NCBI GenBank assembly: GCA_947371415.1
Contig: CANBPJ010000043.1
Coordinates: 1 to 13,039, forward strand
From: Burkholderiaceae bacterium
GTDB taxonomy: Bacteria; Pseudomonadota; Gammaproteobacteria; Burkholderiales; Burkholderiaceae
Reading direction: 5' to 3'
Length of the DNA: 13,039 nt
A model generated the notes under the pieces. That model was not told the origin of the DNA. It saw only the letters and a program-made list of their open reading frames with translations, and did not search any database. This document shows, piece after piece, positions 1-8,444 of the stretch. Numbering within the stretch: the first letter of the stretch is position 1; the number at the start of each line of letters is the position of its first letter. The position numbers and the translations under genes were made by a program.

Positions 1-723
1 CAAGAAATACTGCAAGGCGCCCAGATGAATCTTGATATTGGCATGCTGCCAACTTTGAATAAATTGGCTGGAGACCACCAATAAAATAAATTGGCCTGGA
101 GACACGCCAAACAGCAATGCAAAGAATGCAAACACGAGCGCATGCATGACGCTATCCAAAATATGATTGCGATCATCAGACCATGCGGTCATGACAGTTT
201 GACTGTGATGCAAGGCGTGCAGTTGCCACCACCAGTTAAAGGTGTGTGAAGCACGATGATACAAATACTCAACAAAATCCAGCAATATGAAATAGATGCA
301 AAAGCTCACCAAAGGGATTGAGGTTACTGGTGGCCACCAAGATTCAACATTAAGTCTATTGAATCGAAAATCATGCAACACCGAATCAACCTCAAAGAAA
401 AACCCCGATAAGGCGATAAAAATCAGGCCATGAAAAATGCCCAATCGATGAAACAGGGTATAGAAGACATCAGCCTTGCTTGAGCTGGTAAAGCGTTCCT
501 GAATCTCTGCTGGCGCCAACTTTTCCCAGGTGCGCAAGATAATCATAATCAGCAGTATTTGAATACAGCCAAATAAAAACCAGTCGATACCGTCAAAGAC
601 ATCTTCTGCCATCGACATCAGATCCAGTTGATACAAAATCGGGCCAGCAATATTGGCAAACAAGAATTCTTGAATGCTGGCATAAGCGGTTGAAATACTG
701 TCAAGTACGGAATTGAACTCCAT
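1..723 (-). CDS. Fatty acid hydroxylase / sterol desaturase family membrane protein (3' end off-window)
   Basis: I translated this myself: an open frame runs from an ATG at 723 to the left edge, giving 241 residues with no stop. Two of the family's di-iron histidine boxes are visible: HRASH at residues 156-160 and HALHHS at 169-174. The third box should lie just beyond the edge. Hydrophobic segments lie around residues 48-64, 97-111, 135-150 and 192-218, fitting an integral membrane protein. The family uses a di-iron centre and O2 to hydroxylate or desaturate lipids and sterol-like substrates; the substrate here cannot be told. The start is 14 bases after the deacetylase stop, with no clear Shine-Dalgarno sequence, so expression probably depends on the upstream genes. 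The family assignment is firm, the role is not. Confidence 0.85.
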   Translation of the reverse strand, partial: MEFNSVLDSISTAYASIQEFLFANIAGPILYQLDLMSMAEDVFDGIDWFLFGCIQILLIMIILRTWEKLAPAEIQERFTSSSKADVFYTLFHRLGIFHGLIFIALSGFFFEVDSVLHDFRFNRLNVESWWPPVTSIPLVSFCIYFILLDFVEYLYHRASHTFNWWWQLHALHHSQTVMTAWSDDRNHILDSVMHALVFAFFALLFGVSPGQFILLVVSSQFIQSWQHANIKIHLGALQYFL

Positions 724-737
724 TTCTATATTTTGGC

Positions 738-1508
738 TTATTTATCGAGTTTTGGCAGGGTTGAGAAACAAAACCCACGATTTTTGAGCTTAATAATGAG
801 TTGCTCTAAAACTGCGGGCGCCCAAGGGTCTTTTCTGGACCAGATACCCAGGTGTGCCATTGTGATATCCCCGTCCCGAATCTCGCTACTCGCTTTATCC
901 AACAGCATCTGATTAGGGTGCGACTGCGAGCTAAGTTCATCACCCAAAAATCCTGCTGGGCTCCAAGCTATATGCTGATAGCCGCACTGATCTCCCATAT
1001 TGATGGAACGAGGTGATGTTTTGCCACCAGGAGCACGCCAAATTTTTTGAAGGTTTGATCCAGTCAACTCCTTAAAGCGATCGTCAACCCGTCTAATTTC
1101 TCGGCAATAAGCAGCCTCCTTATAAAGACTCAATACCCCCGCCTTGGATCCAAACTGTGGCTTCGCGTAGATCTCGCCCACAGGACCATCTTTTATAAAG
1201 TAGACATGGTCAAAGGTGTGGCTGCCGAAATGATGGCCTTCGCGTACTCGGTCCTGCCAATAGGACTTCCAGGAATGGTCCAAAGAAAAATCGCCGCGAT
1301 TGGTCTTTTCATTTGCAAGAAAAAATGTTGCTTTGACATGTTGCCGATTCAATATATCAGCGACGATTTGTGCCACCGACATATTGCCAGTATCAAAAGT
1401 AAGGTAAACAGTTTTTTTGCACTGCACCTCTTGTGAAAGCGCAAGTGATGAGCACGCCATTAAAAAAAATAGGGCTGCAAGCCTGACGATAGTCGCTTTT
1501 AAATGCAT
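738..1508 (-). CDS. Exported NodB-type polysaccharide deacetylase family protein
   Basis: The 256-residue protein begins with a signal peptide (positively charged start, hydrophobic core about residues 8-24, likely cut near ALS-Q26), so it should act in the periplasm or be exported. NodB-fold motifs appear in order: TFDTG (37-41), SHTFDH (96-101, with the two metal histidines H97 and H101), WRAPGG (157-162, arginine motif) and MAHLG (217-221). Family members remove acetyl groups from N-acetylglucosamine or N-acetylmuramic acid in glycans or peptidoglycan. The usual motif 1 is TFDDG; here the second Asp, a metal ligand in PgdA-like enzymes, is Thr40, so activity or metal binding may differ. 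The start overlaps the end of the upstream gene's context: a GGGAG stretch sits at that gene's stop codon, 12 bases before the ATG. The fold is confident; the substrate is unknown. Confidence 0.85.
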   Translation of the reverse strand: MHLKATIVRLAALFFLMACSSLALSQEVQCKKTVYLTFDTGNMSVAQIVADILNRQHVKATFFLANEKTNRGDFSLDHSWKSYWQDRVREGHHFGSHTFDHVYFIKDGPVGEIYAKPQFGSKAGVLSLYKEAAYCREIRRVDDRFKELTGSNLQKIWRAPGGKTSPRSINMGDQCGYQHIAWSPAGFLGDELSSQSHPNQMLLDKASSEIRDGDITMAHLGIWSRKDPWAPAVLEQLIIKLKNRGFCFSTLPKLDK

Positions 1509-1517
1509 CAGCTTGCA

Positions 1518-2546
1518 TTACTCCCAAGCAGCGCGAGGCGTAAAGAAAACACCATGAGGCGATTTTCCAACCGGAATTACCGTAACCAACTTCATAGATG
1601 GAATGTCAATCACACCTACTTTTTTGGAGAAACGGAAAGTCACCCATAAGGTTTTTCCATCAGGCGTTATCTCCATATCATCTGGTCCTGCAGGCAATCC
1701 AGTGATATCACCAACCTTTTCTAAGGTCTGCATATTAATTAAGCTAATTGTCGAGGCGATCCGATTACTCAAGAAGACATGCTTCTTGTCGCCAAGCGGA
1801 CGAAAGTTGTGAGCACCCTTACCCGTAAAAATACGCTTTACTTCTTTGCGGTTTTTCCAATCAATGACTTGAACGTTGTCCTCGCCAGTAATGCCAATTA
1901 ACAGGTACTGATCCCCAGGGGTCATCCATACACCTGCAGGCACTTTGCCCGTAGGCATTTTCCAAATCACAGCCTGGCTATCCAAATCAATGGCAGCTAG
2001 CTCATTGGAGTCTTGTAAGGTAATGAATGCGATTTTGCTATCTGCCGTAAATGCCACATGACTTGGCGTCTTGCCGAGCTTAATTGATTTAGCCAGCTTT
2101 AAATCAGCGCCTTGAGCGTGATACACATCTACCCTGTCTAAGCGATTGCCGTTAGCGATAAACCATTTATGGTTTGGTGAATAGCCAATTTGGTAGGGAT
2201 CAATGATGTCCGGAATCTTGCCTGTCAACTCACCACTAACTGGATTCATTAGAGCAACGTCATTACCTGCAGCATTAGCAATAAGTAAAGTTTTCTGGTC
2301 TGGACTCATCATCAGATGATGGGGTTCTTTGCCAACCGGTACCGTCTTGATGACTTTGCGACTGGGCATATCGATTAAGCTCACTGTTGCCTCGCCAGAG
2401 TTCAACACAATCGCTAACTTTGGCTCCGCTTTGGAGTCGGATACGGCTGATGCTTGGGCAAATACGCTCTGCTGCAATCCAACTAGCGCAAATATAACCA
2501 AAACTGAAATAGCGCCAAATTTGGCTTTACTGATATATGTATACAT
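1518..2546 (-). CDS. Exported YVTN-type beta-propeller repeat protein
   Basis: The 342-residue protein has an N-terminal signal peptide (hydrophobic residues 11-25, likely cut after VFA, residue 30). The rest is about seven repeats of roughly 40 residues, each with a turn like GKxPHxxxxxPD: GKEPHHLMMSPD, GKTPSHVAFTAD, GKVPAGVWMTPG and GKSPHGVFFTP are examples. This is the YVTN/lactonase-like seven-bladed propeller class. Such proteins are often periplasmic and are found beside cytochrome or PQQ systems, or serve as binding scaffolds; the sequence does not show an enzymatic role. The start at 2546 is forced, because an in-frame TAG lies two codons upstream and the signal peptide needs these residues. 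No Shine-Dalgarno sequence precedes it. It heads a cluster with the deacetylase (9-base gap) and the lipid hydroxylase. Confidence 0.85.
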   Translation of the reverse strand: MYTYISKAKFGAISVLVIFALVGLQQSVFAQASAVSDSKAEPKLAIVLNSGEATVSLIDMPSRKVIKTVPVGKEPHHLMMSPDQKTLLIANAAGNDVALMNPVSGELTGKIPDIIDPYQIGYSPNHKWFIANGNRLDRVDVYHAQGADLKLAKSIKLGKTPSHVAFTADSKIAFITLQDSNELAAIDLDSQAVIWKMPTGKVPAGVWMTPGDQYLLIGITGEDNVQVIDWKNRKEVKRIFTGKGAHNFRPLGDKKHVFLSNRIASTISLINMQTLEKVGDITGLPAGPDDMEITPDGKTLWVTFRFSKKVGVIDIPSMKLVTVIPVGKSPHGVFFTPRAAWE

Positions 2547-2553
2547 AAGCTAC

Positions 2554-2559
2554 ATTGTA
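2554..2559 (-). promoter_or_regulatory. Possible -10 box (TACAAT) just before the YVTN gene
   Basis: On the minus strand TACAAT (5 of 6 matches to TATAAT) ends seven bases before the ATG at 2546, so a start site would fall at or next to the start codon. No convincing -35 box lies 16-18 bases upstream. The 60-base gap to hrpA has no strong terminator, so read-through from hrpA is equally possible. Confidence 0.25.
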
Positions 2560-2606
2560 AGCAATAGATGCTTAAGATAAGCAGGCCCAATAATGGCCGA
2601 TTTGAT

Positions 2607-5600
2607 CTAACGCAAGCTGGATAGGACCTTTTCTAGGCGCTTGAGAGACATTGGGGTTGGAGTCTTTAACTCCTGGGCATATAGCGCAACCCTTAACTCC
2701 TCGAGTTGCCATCGGAAATCTGTCAAAGCCTGATCCTCGGTCATGGCATACGCTGCAGATCCACGACTACCTTGAACCAGTTTTTGCCAGGGGCGAGCAA
2801 CCGATTCCCACTCTTTTTGACACTGCGCATCCCTGCTGGGGTTAGAGCGTAACTTATCAATACGCATGGCAATGGCTTTAAGGTAGCGCGGGAAATGGAC
2901 CAGCTGGCCATAAGGGGTATCTGAGACGAATTTCGAGAATATTAAGCCCTGTACTTGCGTCTGAATATCTATATAAGCAGTTGCTGAAGCGGCTTTTGCA
3001 GGGGCAAGCTTTTTTTGCAGATCGGCATGGGCCTGTAATGCTGCCAATGCATGCTTTGATACTTCTTGGGCAATTAAAGCTAAACGCGGTTTACCGGCTT
3101 GAAGACGCTCAGAAAATTGCTCAGTATTCACAGGTAATGGGTCGCTCATGAATGCACGCTCTAGAGCGAGATTAAGAATTTGCTCAATCAAACTATCAAC
3201 CGACCCAACATTGATAAACAACAAGCCCAGCTCCCGAATACCGGGAAGTTGTTTTTGTAGCGCCTTGAGCGTATCTTTATTGGATAAAGCAAATAGTCGA
3301 CGCAAGCCTTGCCAGTGATGTTTTCTAGCTTCCACTAAATCATCGAATACCTCGAGATCACATGCTTCAGTTCGATCCACTAATGCTGGATAACCAAATA
3401 AAGTGCGATTGCCTTTCTGAATTTCTAGCGTCTCCGGTAATTCACCAAAATCCCAACTTCGATATCCGCCCTGCTCTACAGCTTGGACGGTAGAGGTAGA
3501 ATTATTTTTCTGGGTGTTGGTGGCGGCATTCGCCAGTACATCAGCACCAAGCTCCTCATGAACGGCTTGCTGGGCGATGGCCTGAAAAGCAGTTCGGGCA
3601 GTTTCCCCGTATTCAGCGCGCAGTCGGGCTAAATTACGTTCCAACTCAAGTTGCCGCCCATGCTCATCGATCAGGCGGAAATTCATGGAAGAATGTAATG
3701 GTAAAGATTCGGGCCTAAAGTCAGTACGTTTAATTTCCAAGCCACGCTCTTTACGAATATCGGTAATTAAGCTATCTAAGAAGTCACCAAGTCCAAATTT
3801 TTTGTCTGTGAGCATGCGATCCAAAAAAGATTTTGCATACTCAGGCAAGGGAACGCAGTGACGACGTAATTTCTGAGGCAGAGATTTAAGTAACAGGTGG
3901 ATTTTTTCTTCACACATCCCCGGGACCAACCACTCGCAGCGGCGTCCATCAACCTGATTCAATAGCGTCAATGGGACAACAAGAGTGACGCCATCCTTGG
4001 GGCTGCCCGGCTCAAAGTGGTAGGTCAAATCTAGTTCACCACCACCAACGGTCATCTTTTTAGGATAACGATCTACCGTAATACCAGCAGCCTCATGGCG
4101 CATTAAATCCGCTTTGGACAAGCGTAATTGACTATCCGATTTTTCTTGGTCGGGATCTTGGTTATTGCTTGATTTTTTTAACCAAGCTTTCATACCCTCA
4201 CGACTCAATACCTCTTTTGGTATGCGTGAATCATAAAAAGCGAACAAGAGATCGTCATCCACCAGTACATCAGGCCGACGTGAGCGGTGCTCCAACGCCT
4301 CAATCTCTTTAATCAGCCTGCGGTTATGCCAAAAGAAATCAAAACTACCAGGGTATTTTTTTCTAGCATCTGCTTCAGTCTCCCGCATCAATGCTGGCGT
4401 GTCCATGCGGCCAAACATTTCTTCTTGAACTAAAGCCTGCGTAATAAATAATTCACGTGCCTCTTCTGGGTTATGAGACTCATAACGTACTCGGCGTCCG
4501 TGATAGATGGGTAATCCATATAAGGTACCGCGTTCAAATGCCATCACCTCGCCTTGACGGCTATCCCAAAATGGATCGCTGAGAGATTTAATAAGGCGAT
4601 GAGCTGCAACCTTCTCTACCCACTGAGGCTCAATTTTTGCAATCGTACGGGCATACATACGATTGGTTTCCTGAAGCTCGCCAGCCAGAATCCAGGCCCC
4701 AGCTTTCTTGCCAATCGTTGAACCCGGCCAAATGAATGGACGAATGCCACGCGCCCCAATATATCCGCCAGTCTTACTGCCGCGCTCTTGTGATTTTTCA
4801 TCCTCTTCTTTTTTGGCGACATAGCCCAACAAGCCGGTCAATAAAGATAAATGGATCTGTTCATAGGTGGCGGCCGATGGATTTTCTTTCCAGCCTTTTT
4901 CACCCAGCATCGTGTGTAATTGTCCATGAACATCGCGCCATTCACGCAAGCGTCTTGGGGACAAGAATTTGCTGCGACAAAGATTTTCTAGCTGGCGATT
5001 GCTGTGTTTATGTTGAAGCGCATCCTGATACCAATCCCAAAGCTTTACAAAACTGAGAAACTCGGAACGTTCGTCAGCAAATTGCAAGTGGGCTTGATCT
5101 GCAGCCGCCGCCTGATCCATTGGTCTATCACGTGGATCTTGGGTTGCCAAGGCAGAGGCGACGATGGTCACTTCACGCAATGCGTTTTGCTCTTTAGCGG
5201 CTAAGAGCATTCGACCAATTCGGGGGTCGAGCGGAAGTTCTGCTAATTGCCTTCCTATTGCGGTGAGCTTAAAGCTGTTGTTGATATCTTTATTGTCGCC
5301 AACAGCTGCATCATCATAAACAATAGCGCCCAGCTCATCTAATAGCTGTACGCCATCTGCAATAGCACGCCCCAGAGGTTTATCAATGAATGGGAACTCT
5401 TGAATTCTGGGTAAGCGCAAGGAGCTCATACGCAGTAGTACTGCTGCCAGAGAGCTACGCAGAATTTCTGGGTCCGTAAATTTGGGTCGCCCTAAATAAT
5501 CCTGCTCGCTATACAAGCGAATGCAAATACCATCAGATACGCGCCCGCAACGACCCGCCCTCTGATTAGCGGCCGCTTGTGAAATCGGCTCGATCTGTAA

Positions 5601-6680
5601 TTGCTCTACCTTATTGCGATAGGAGTATCGCTTGACTCGCGCTAACCCACTATCCACTACATATCGAATACCGGGTACGGTTAAAGAGGTCTCAGCGACG
5701 TTAGTAGTCAGAATGATGCGACGACCATTACCAGGATTAAAAACACGCTCTTGCTCAGCAACTGATTGACGAGCAAAGAGACTTAATATCTCCGGATGAA
5801 AACGCTGCTGGAGTACATGGTCTTTTCTGAGGGCTTCGGCACAATCCCGAATCTCTCGCTCCCCAGGTAAAAAGACCAGGACATCACCAGCCCCCGATGC
5901 CCCCTCTCGCCAGACATTGGCGATGGCTTCTGCTACTGCATCCGGAACTTCTTTTGCCTCTTTGGATTCTTTTTTGCCGTCTGGCTTTACATCGGGTTCA
6001 AGCGGCTCGTAACGCTGCTCGACCGGAAAGAGTCGTCCACTAACCTCAATCACGGGAGCAGCCTTGCCATGCATCGAAAAATGCTCCGAGAAACGCTTAG
6101 CGTCTATGGTCGCTGAAGTAATGATCAGCTTAAGGTCTGGACGCTTTGGAAGCAACTGCCGCAGATAACCCAAAAGGAAATCGATATTCAGACTTCTTTC
6201 GTGGGCCTCGTCAATGATCAGCGTGTCATAGGCCCGCAACTGAGGATCACGCTGAGTCTCCGCCAGCAAAATACCATCCGTCATTAACTTGATAGAGGCG
6301 CCCTGACTGGTCTTATCGGCAAAACGTACCTGATACCCAACATCCTGACCGATCGCAGTACCCAGCTCTTGGGCTATCCGCTTAGCAGTAGCAGTTGCAG
6401 CTATTCGGCGAGGCTGCGTATGCCCAATGAGGCGTCCACCGTTCATGGTGCCCCTGCCATGGTCTAAGCAAATCTTGGGCAACTGAGTTGTTTTACCTGA
6501 GCCCGTCTCACCGCAGACGATAATCACTTGATGTGAGCTCAAGGCATCCTTGATGATTTGACGCTGACCGGAGACAGGTAACTCCTCCGGAAAGTGAATC
6601 TCTAGCCGTCGCAGGGTGTTGGAAGCAGGCACAGTCATAGGGCTTGCTTTGGGTTTTTGTTGGTTTATAGGCTCTTGCAC
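2607..6680 (-). CDS. hrpA: ATP-dependent DEAH-box RNA helicase HrpA
   Basis: At 1357 residues it is slightly longer than E. coli HrpA (about 1300). Helicase motifs are all present: Walker A GETGSGKT (57-64), DEAH (157-160), SAT (189-191), the TNVAETSLTVPG block (326-337) and QRAGRCGR (373-380). A charged lysine/glutamate-rich linker (about 228-248) joins the two RecA domains. HA2 and OB-like regions follow (about 435-700), then a long DUF3418-type C-terminus from about 745. HrpA acts in the cytoplasm on RNA and translation complexes; in E. coli it has been reported to act on collided ribosomes. The start is uncertain: a GTG at 6680 gives the full length, but no good ribosome site precedes it, and an in-frame ATG at 6638 (residue 15) still precedes every conserved motif. 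It is divergent from argA, whose promoter overlaps its 5' end. Confidence 0.95.
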   Translation of the reverse strand: MQEPINQQKPKASPMTVPASNTLRRLEIHFPEELPVSGQRQIIKDALSSHQVIIVCGETGSGKTTQLPKICLDHGRGTMNGGRLIGHTQPRRIAATATAKRIAQELGTAIGQDVGYQVRFADKTSQGASIKLMTDGILLAETQRDPQLRAYDTLIIDEAHERSLNIDFLLGYLRQLLPKRPDLKLIITSATIDAKRFSEHFSMHGKAAPVIEVSGRLFPVEQRYEPLEPDVKPDGKKESKEAKEVPDAVAEAIANVWREGASGAGDVLVFLPGEREIRDCAEALRKDHVLQQRFHPEILSLFARQSVAEQERVFNPGNGRRIILTTNVAETSLTVPGIRYVVDSGLARVKRYSYRNKVEQLQIEPISQAAANQRAGRCGRVSDGICIRLYSEQDYLGRPKFTDPEILRSSLAAVLLRMSSLRLPRIQEFPFIDKPLGRAIADGVQLLDELGAIVYDDAAVGDNKDINNSFKLTAIGRQLAELPLDPRIGRMLLAAKEQNALREVTIVASALATQDPRDRPMDQAAAADQAHLQFADERSEFLSFVKLWDWYQDALQHKHSNRQLENLCRSKFLSPRRLREWRDVHGQLHTMLGEKGWKENPSAATYEQIHLSLLTGLLGYVAKKEEDEKSQERGSKTGGYIGARGIRPFIWPGSTIGKKAGAWILAGELQETNRMYARTIAKIEPQWVEKVAAHRLIKSLSDPFWDSRQGEVMAFERGTLYGLPIYHGRRVRYESHNPEEARELFITQALVQEEMFGRMDTPALMRETEADARKKYPGSFDFFWHNRRLIKEIEALEHRSRRPDVLVDDDLLFAFYDSRIPKEVLSREGMKAWLKKSSNNQDPDQEKSDSQLRLSKADLMRHEAAGITVDRYPKKMTVGGGELDLTYHFEPGSPKDGVTLVVPLTLLNQVDGRRCEWLVPGMCEEKIHLLLKSLPQKLRRHCVPLPEYAKSFLDRMLTDKKFGLGDFLDSLITDIRKERGLEIKRTDFRPESLPLHSSMNFRLIDEHGRQLELERNLARLRAEYGETARTAFQAIAQQAVHEELGADVLANAATNTQKNNSTSTVQAVEQGGYRSWDFGELPETLEIQKGNRTLFGYPALVDRTEACDLEVFDDLVEARKHHWQGLRRLFALSNKDTLKALQKQLPGIRELGLLFINVGSVDSLIEQILNLALERAFMSDPLPVNTEQFSERLQAGKPRLALIAQEVSKHALAALQAHADLQKKLAPAKAASATAYIDIQTQVQGLIFSKFVSDTPYGQLVHFPRYLKAIAMRIDKLRSNPSRDAQCQKEWESVARPWQKLVQGSRGSAAYAMTEDQALTDFRWQLEELRVALYAQELKTPTPMSLKRLEKVLSSLR

Positions 6681-6688
6681 CCTATAAT
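6660..6688 (+). promoter_or_regulatory. argA promoter with perfect TATAAT -10 box, implying a leaderless or near-leaderless mRNA
   Basis: A perfect TATAAT lies at 6683-6688 and a weak -35 (TTGGTT, 6660-6665) sits 17 bases upstream. Transcription would start about 6695-6698, and argA's ATG is at 6698. No purine-rich ribosome site lies between, which fits a leaderless message. The -35 box lies inside the first codons of hrpA if the GTG start at 6680 is used, and the -10 box lies just 5' of that GTG, so the two divergent genes share this DNA. Confidence 0.6.
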
Positions 6689-6697
6689 TTTCTCACT

Positions 6698-8062
6698 ATG
6701 CCAACAAATGCACCAAACACCGGCTCAAATGCCGAAGAATCTAGCTCTAACTTTCCTTTTGTAGGCTGGTTGCGTGATGTTGCGCCCTATATTCATAGCT
6801 TCCGCGAGAAGACCTTTGTCATTGCCTTTGCTGGTGAGCTAGCTCAAGAAATCGGCCTAGAAAATCTCATTGAAGATATCGCCATGTTGCATGCCATGGG
6901 TATGCGGATTGTCTTGGTTCACGGCATCCGCCCCCAAATTGAAGAGCAGCTCATGCTTCGCAATATCAAGAGTCAGTTTGGTCAGAGCGCAATGCACAGC
7001 TATCGGATTACTGATGCTGCCGCCTTAGAGTGCGTCAAAGAGGCCGCCGGAGAATTGCGTCTGGACATCGAAGCGGCATTTAGTCGCGGACTTCCTAATA
7101 CTCCTATGGCGGGATCACGCATATCCGTGATCTCAGGAAACTTTATTACAGCGATGCCAGTGGGCGTAGTTGAGGGGATTGATTACATCCATACCGGCTT
7201 GGTACGCAAGGTGGACTCCACCTCCATCAAGCTCTCGCTCGATAGCAATAAGATTGTGCTGCTCTCCCCATTGGGCTTCTCACCCACTGGTCAGGCATTT
7301 AATCTCGCATTTGAGGATGTGGCCGCCTCCACTGCCGCAGCGCTGAAAGCGGATAAGCTCATTTTCCTAAGCCCCTATGATGGCTTAAAGGACGAGGAAG
7401 GTGACTTCATCACCGAACTCTCCATGCCCCAGCTTCAAGAGTACGTAGCCCAACATCCAGAACTTGACTTAGGCATGAAGAACTTACTCAATATTTCTGG
7501 CAGAGCCATTCGCGCTGGGGTCAGCCGTGTGCACTTTTTACCTTGCAATCAAGATGGTGCCCTCCTGGAGGAGCTCTTTACCCATGACGGTATTGGCATG
7601 ATGTTGGCCTCATCCGACATTGAAAATCTGCGTGAAGCCAATCAAGATGACGTTGGTGGCATCCTGCAATTGACCAGCCCCCTTGAAGAAGAAGGCATTC
7701 TGGCTGCCCGCGGTCAAGACGTGATTGAGCGTGATATTCAGCGCTTCTCTGTAATTGAGCATGATCGAGTTCTTTTCGGCTGCGCAGCCCTTTTCCCCTT
7801 TCCCAATGGCGTAGGAGAGCTTGCCTGCCTAGCAGTCGATCCAGATGTACAAGGTTCAGGCGATGGAGAGCGATTGCTGAAGCGAGTTGAAATGCGGGCA
7901 AAGCGGGAGGGCATTAAAAAACTTTTCGTATTGACCACCAGAACGGAGCATTGGTTCTTAAAGCGTGGCTTTAAGCGTGCATCCGTTGACGATCTTCCGG
8001 ACGAAAGAAAGCAGATCTACAACTGGGATCGCAAGTCTATGGTCCTCACCAAAGATCTCTAA
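6698..8062 (+). CDS. argA: N-acetylglutamate synthase (ArgA, kinase-like domain plus GNAT domain)
   Basis: The 454-residue protein makes N-acetylglutamate from glutamate and acetyl-CoA, the first step of arginine synthesis, in the cytoplasm. Residues about 22-295 form the amino acid kinase-like domain (FAGEL at 44-48, LVHGIRPQIEEQL at 73-85), which in this family binds arginine for feedback inhibition. Residues about 312-454 are the GNAT acetyltransferase domain, with the acetyl-CoA loop QGSGDG at 385-390 and the typical final block around WFLKRGF (419-425). Length and domain order match classical proteobacterial ArgA. The ATG at 6698 sits nine bases after a TATAAT box with no Shine-Dalgarno sequence. 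yggX follows 57 bases downstream on the same strand, probably co-transcribed. Control by arginine at the enzyme level is known for the family; no operator is evident. Confidence 0.96.
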   Translation: MPTNAPNTGSNAEESSSNFPFVGWLRDVAPYIHSFREKTFVIAFAGELAQEIGLENLIEDIAMLHAMGMRIVLVHGIRPQIEEQLMLRNIKSQFGQSAMHSYRITDAAALECVKEAAGELRLDIEAAFSRGLPNTPMAGSRISVISGNFITAMPVGVVEGIDYIHTGLVRKVDSTSIKLSLDSNKIVLLSPLGFSPTGQAFNLAFEDVAASTAAALKADKLIFLSPYDGLKDEEGDFITELSMPQLQEYVAQHPELDLGMKNLLNISGRAIRAGVSRVHFLPCNQDGALLEELFTHDGIGMMLASSDIENLREANQDDVGGILQLTSPLEEEGILAARGQDVIERDIQRFSVIEHDRVLFGCAALFPFPNGVGELACLAVDPDVQGSGDGERLLKRVEMRAKREGIKKLFVLTTRTEHWFLKRGFKRASVDDLPDERKQIYNWDRKSMVLTKDL

Positions 8063-8119
8063 ACGCTATTCGCTTTATATTACTCATTTAGCAAAAACAG
8101 TATTTGAAAGGTATTACAA

Positions 8120-8392
8120 ATGGCACGGATGGTTCAATGCATCAAACTGAATAAAGAAGCTGAAGGCATGGACTTTGCTCCACTACCTGGCGAGCTCGGT
8201 AAAAAGATTTGGAATCAAGTTTCGAAAGAGGCTTGGGCCGCCTGGTTAAAACAACAGACCATGTTGATTAATGAGAACCGTCTCAATATGGCTGATCCAC
8301 GCGCTCGCCAATATCTACTCAAACAAGTTGAGAAATACTTCTTTGAAGGTGGTGCAGACATGGCCCAGGGTTACGTCCCCCCCGCCGAATAA
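8120..8392 (+). CDS. yggX: Probable Fe(2+)-trafficking / oxidative damage protection protein YggX
   Basis: The 90-residue cytoplasmic protein matches the YggX family along its whole length: early Cys7 (MVQC), EAEGMDF, PLPGELGKKIW, SKEAWAAWLKQQTMLINENRLNM and the closing FFEG...GYVPP block. The family protects iron-sulfur proteins against oxidants and is proposed to handle labile Fe(II); the conserved cysteine is part of that model. The start has an AAAGG ribosome site at 8107-8111, eight bases before the ATG. It lies 57 bases after argA with no evident terminator between them, so a two-gene unit is likely. No independent SoxRS-type operator could be recognised. The downstream gap begins a separate small RNA unit. 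Confidence 0.95.
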   Translation: MARMVQCIKLNKEAEGMDFAPLPGELGKKIWNQVSKEAWAAWLKQQTMLINENRLNMADPRARQYLLKQVEKYFFEGGADMAQGYVPPAE

Positions 8393-8409
8393 ATATTTTC
8401 ATCCGCCCC

Positions 8410-8438
8410 TTGACGACTGAAATTGTTGGGAATAGGAT
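8410..8438 (+). promoter_or_regulatory. Sigma-70-like promoter for the 8445-8611 RNA
   Basis: TTGACG (8410-8415, 5 of 6 matches) and TAGGAT (8433-8438, 4 of 6 matches) are separated by exactly 17 bases. The expected start, about seven bases on, is G8445, which is the first base of a strong hairpin. It lies 18 bases after the yggX stop in a region with no open reading frame. Confidence 0.6.
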
Positions 8439-8444
8439 GAAGTT

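Noticed and set aside
1206..1436. Plus-strand open frames of 60-107 codons across the deacetylase, YVTN, hrpA, argA, tal, trxC, rlmB and rnr genes
   Set aside because: Each lies wholly or almost wholly inside a well-supported gene in another frame, has no family motif, and shows no credible ribosome site.
2547..2606. GGCC-ATTATTG-GGCC hairpin between hrpA and the YVTN gene as a terminator
   Set aside because: The stem is only four pairs and no T run follows, so it is not convincing; read-through from hrpA remains possible.
8063..8119. Separate promoter or terminator between argA and yggX
   Set aside because: The 57 bases are AT-rich and have TATATT-like stretches, but no paired -35 box and no hairpin with a T run, so I do not call a site.
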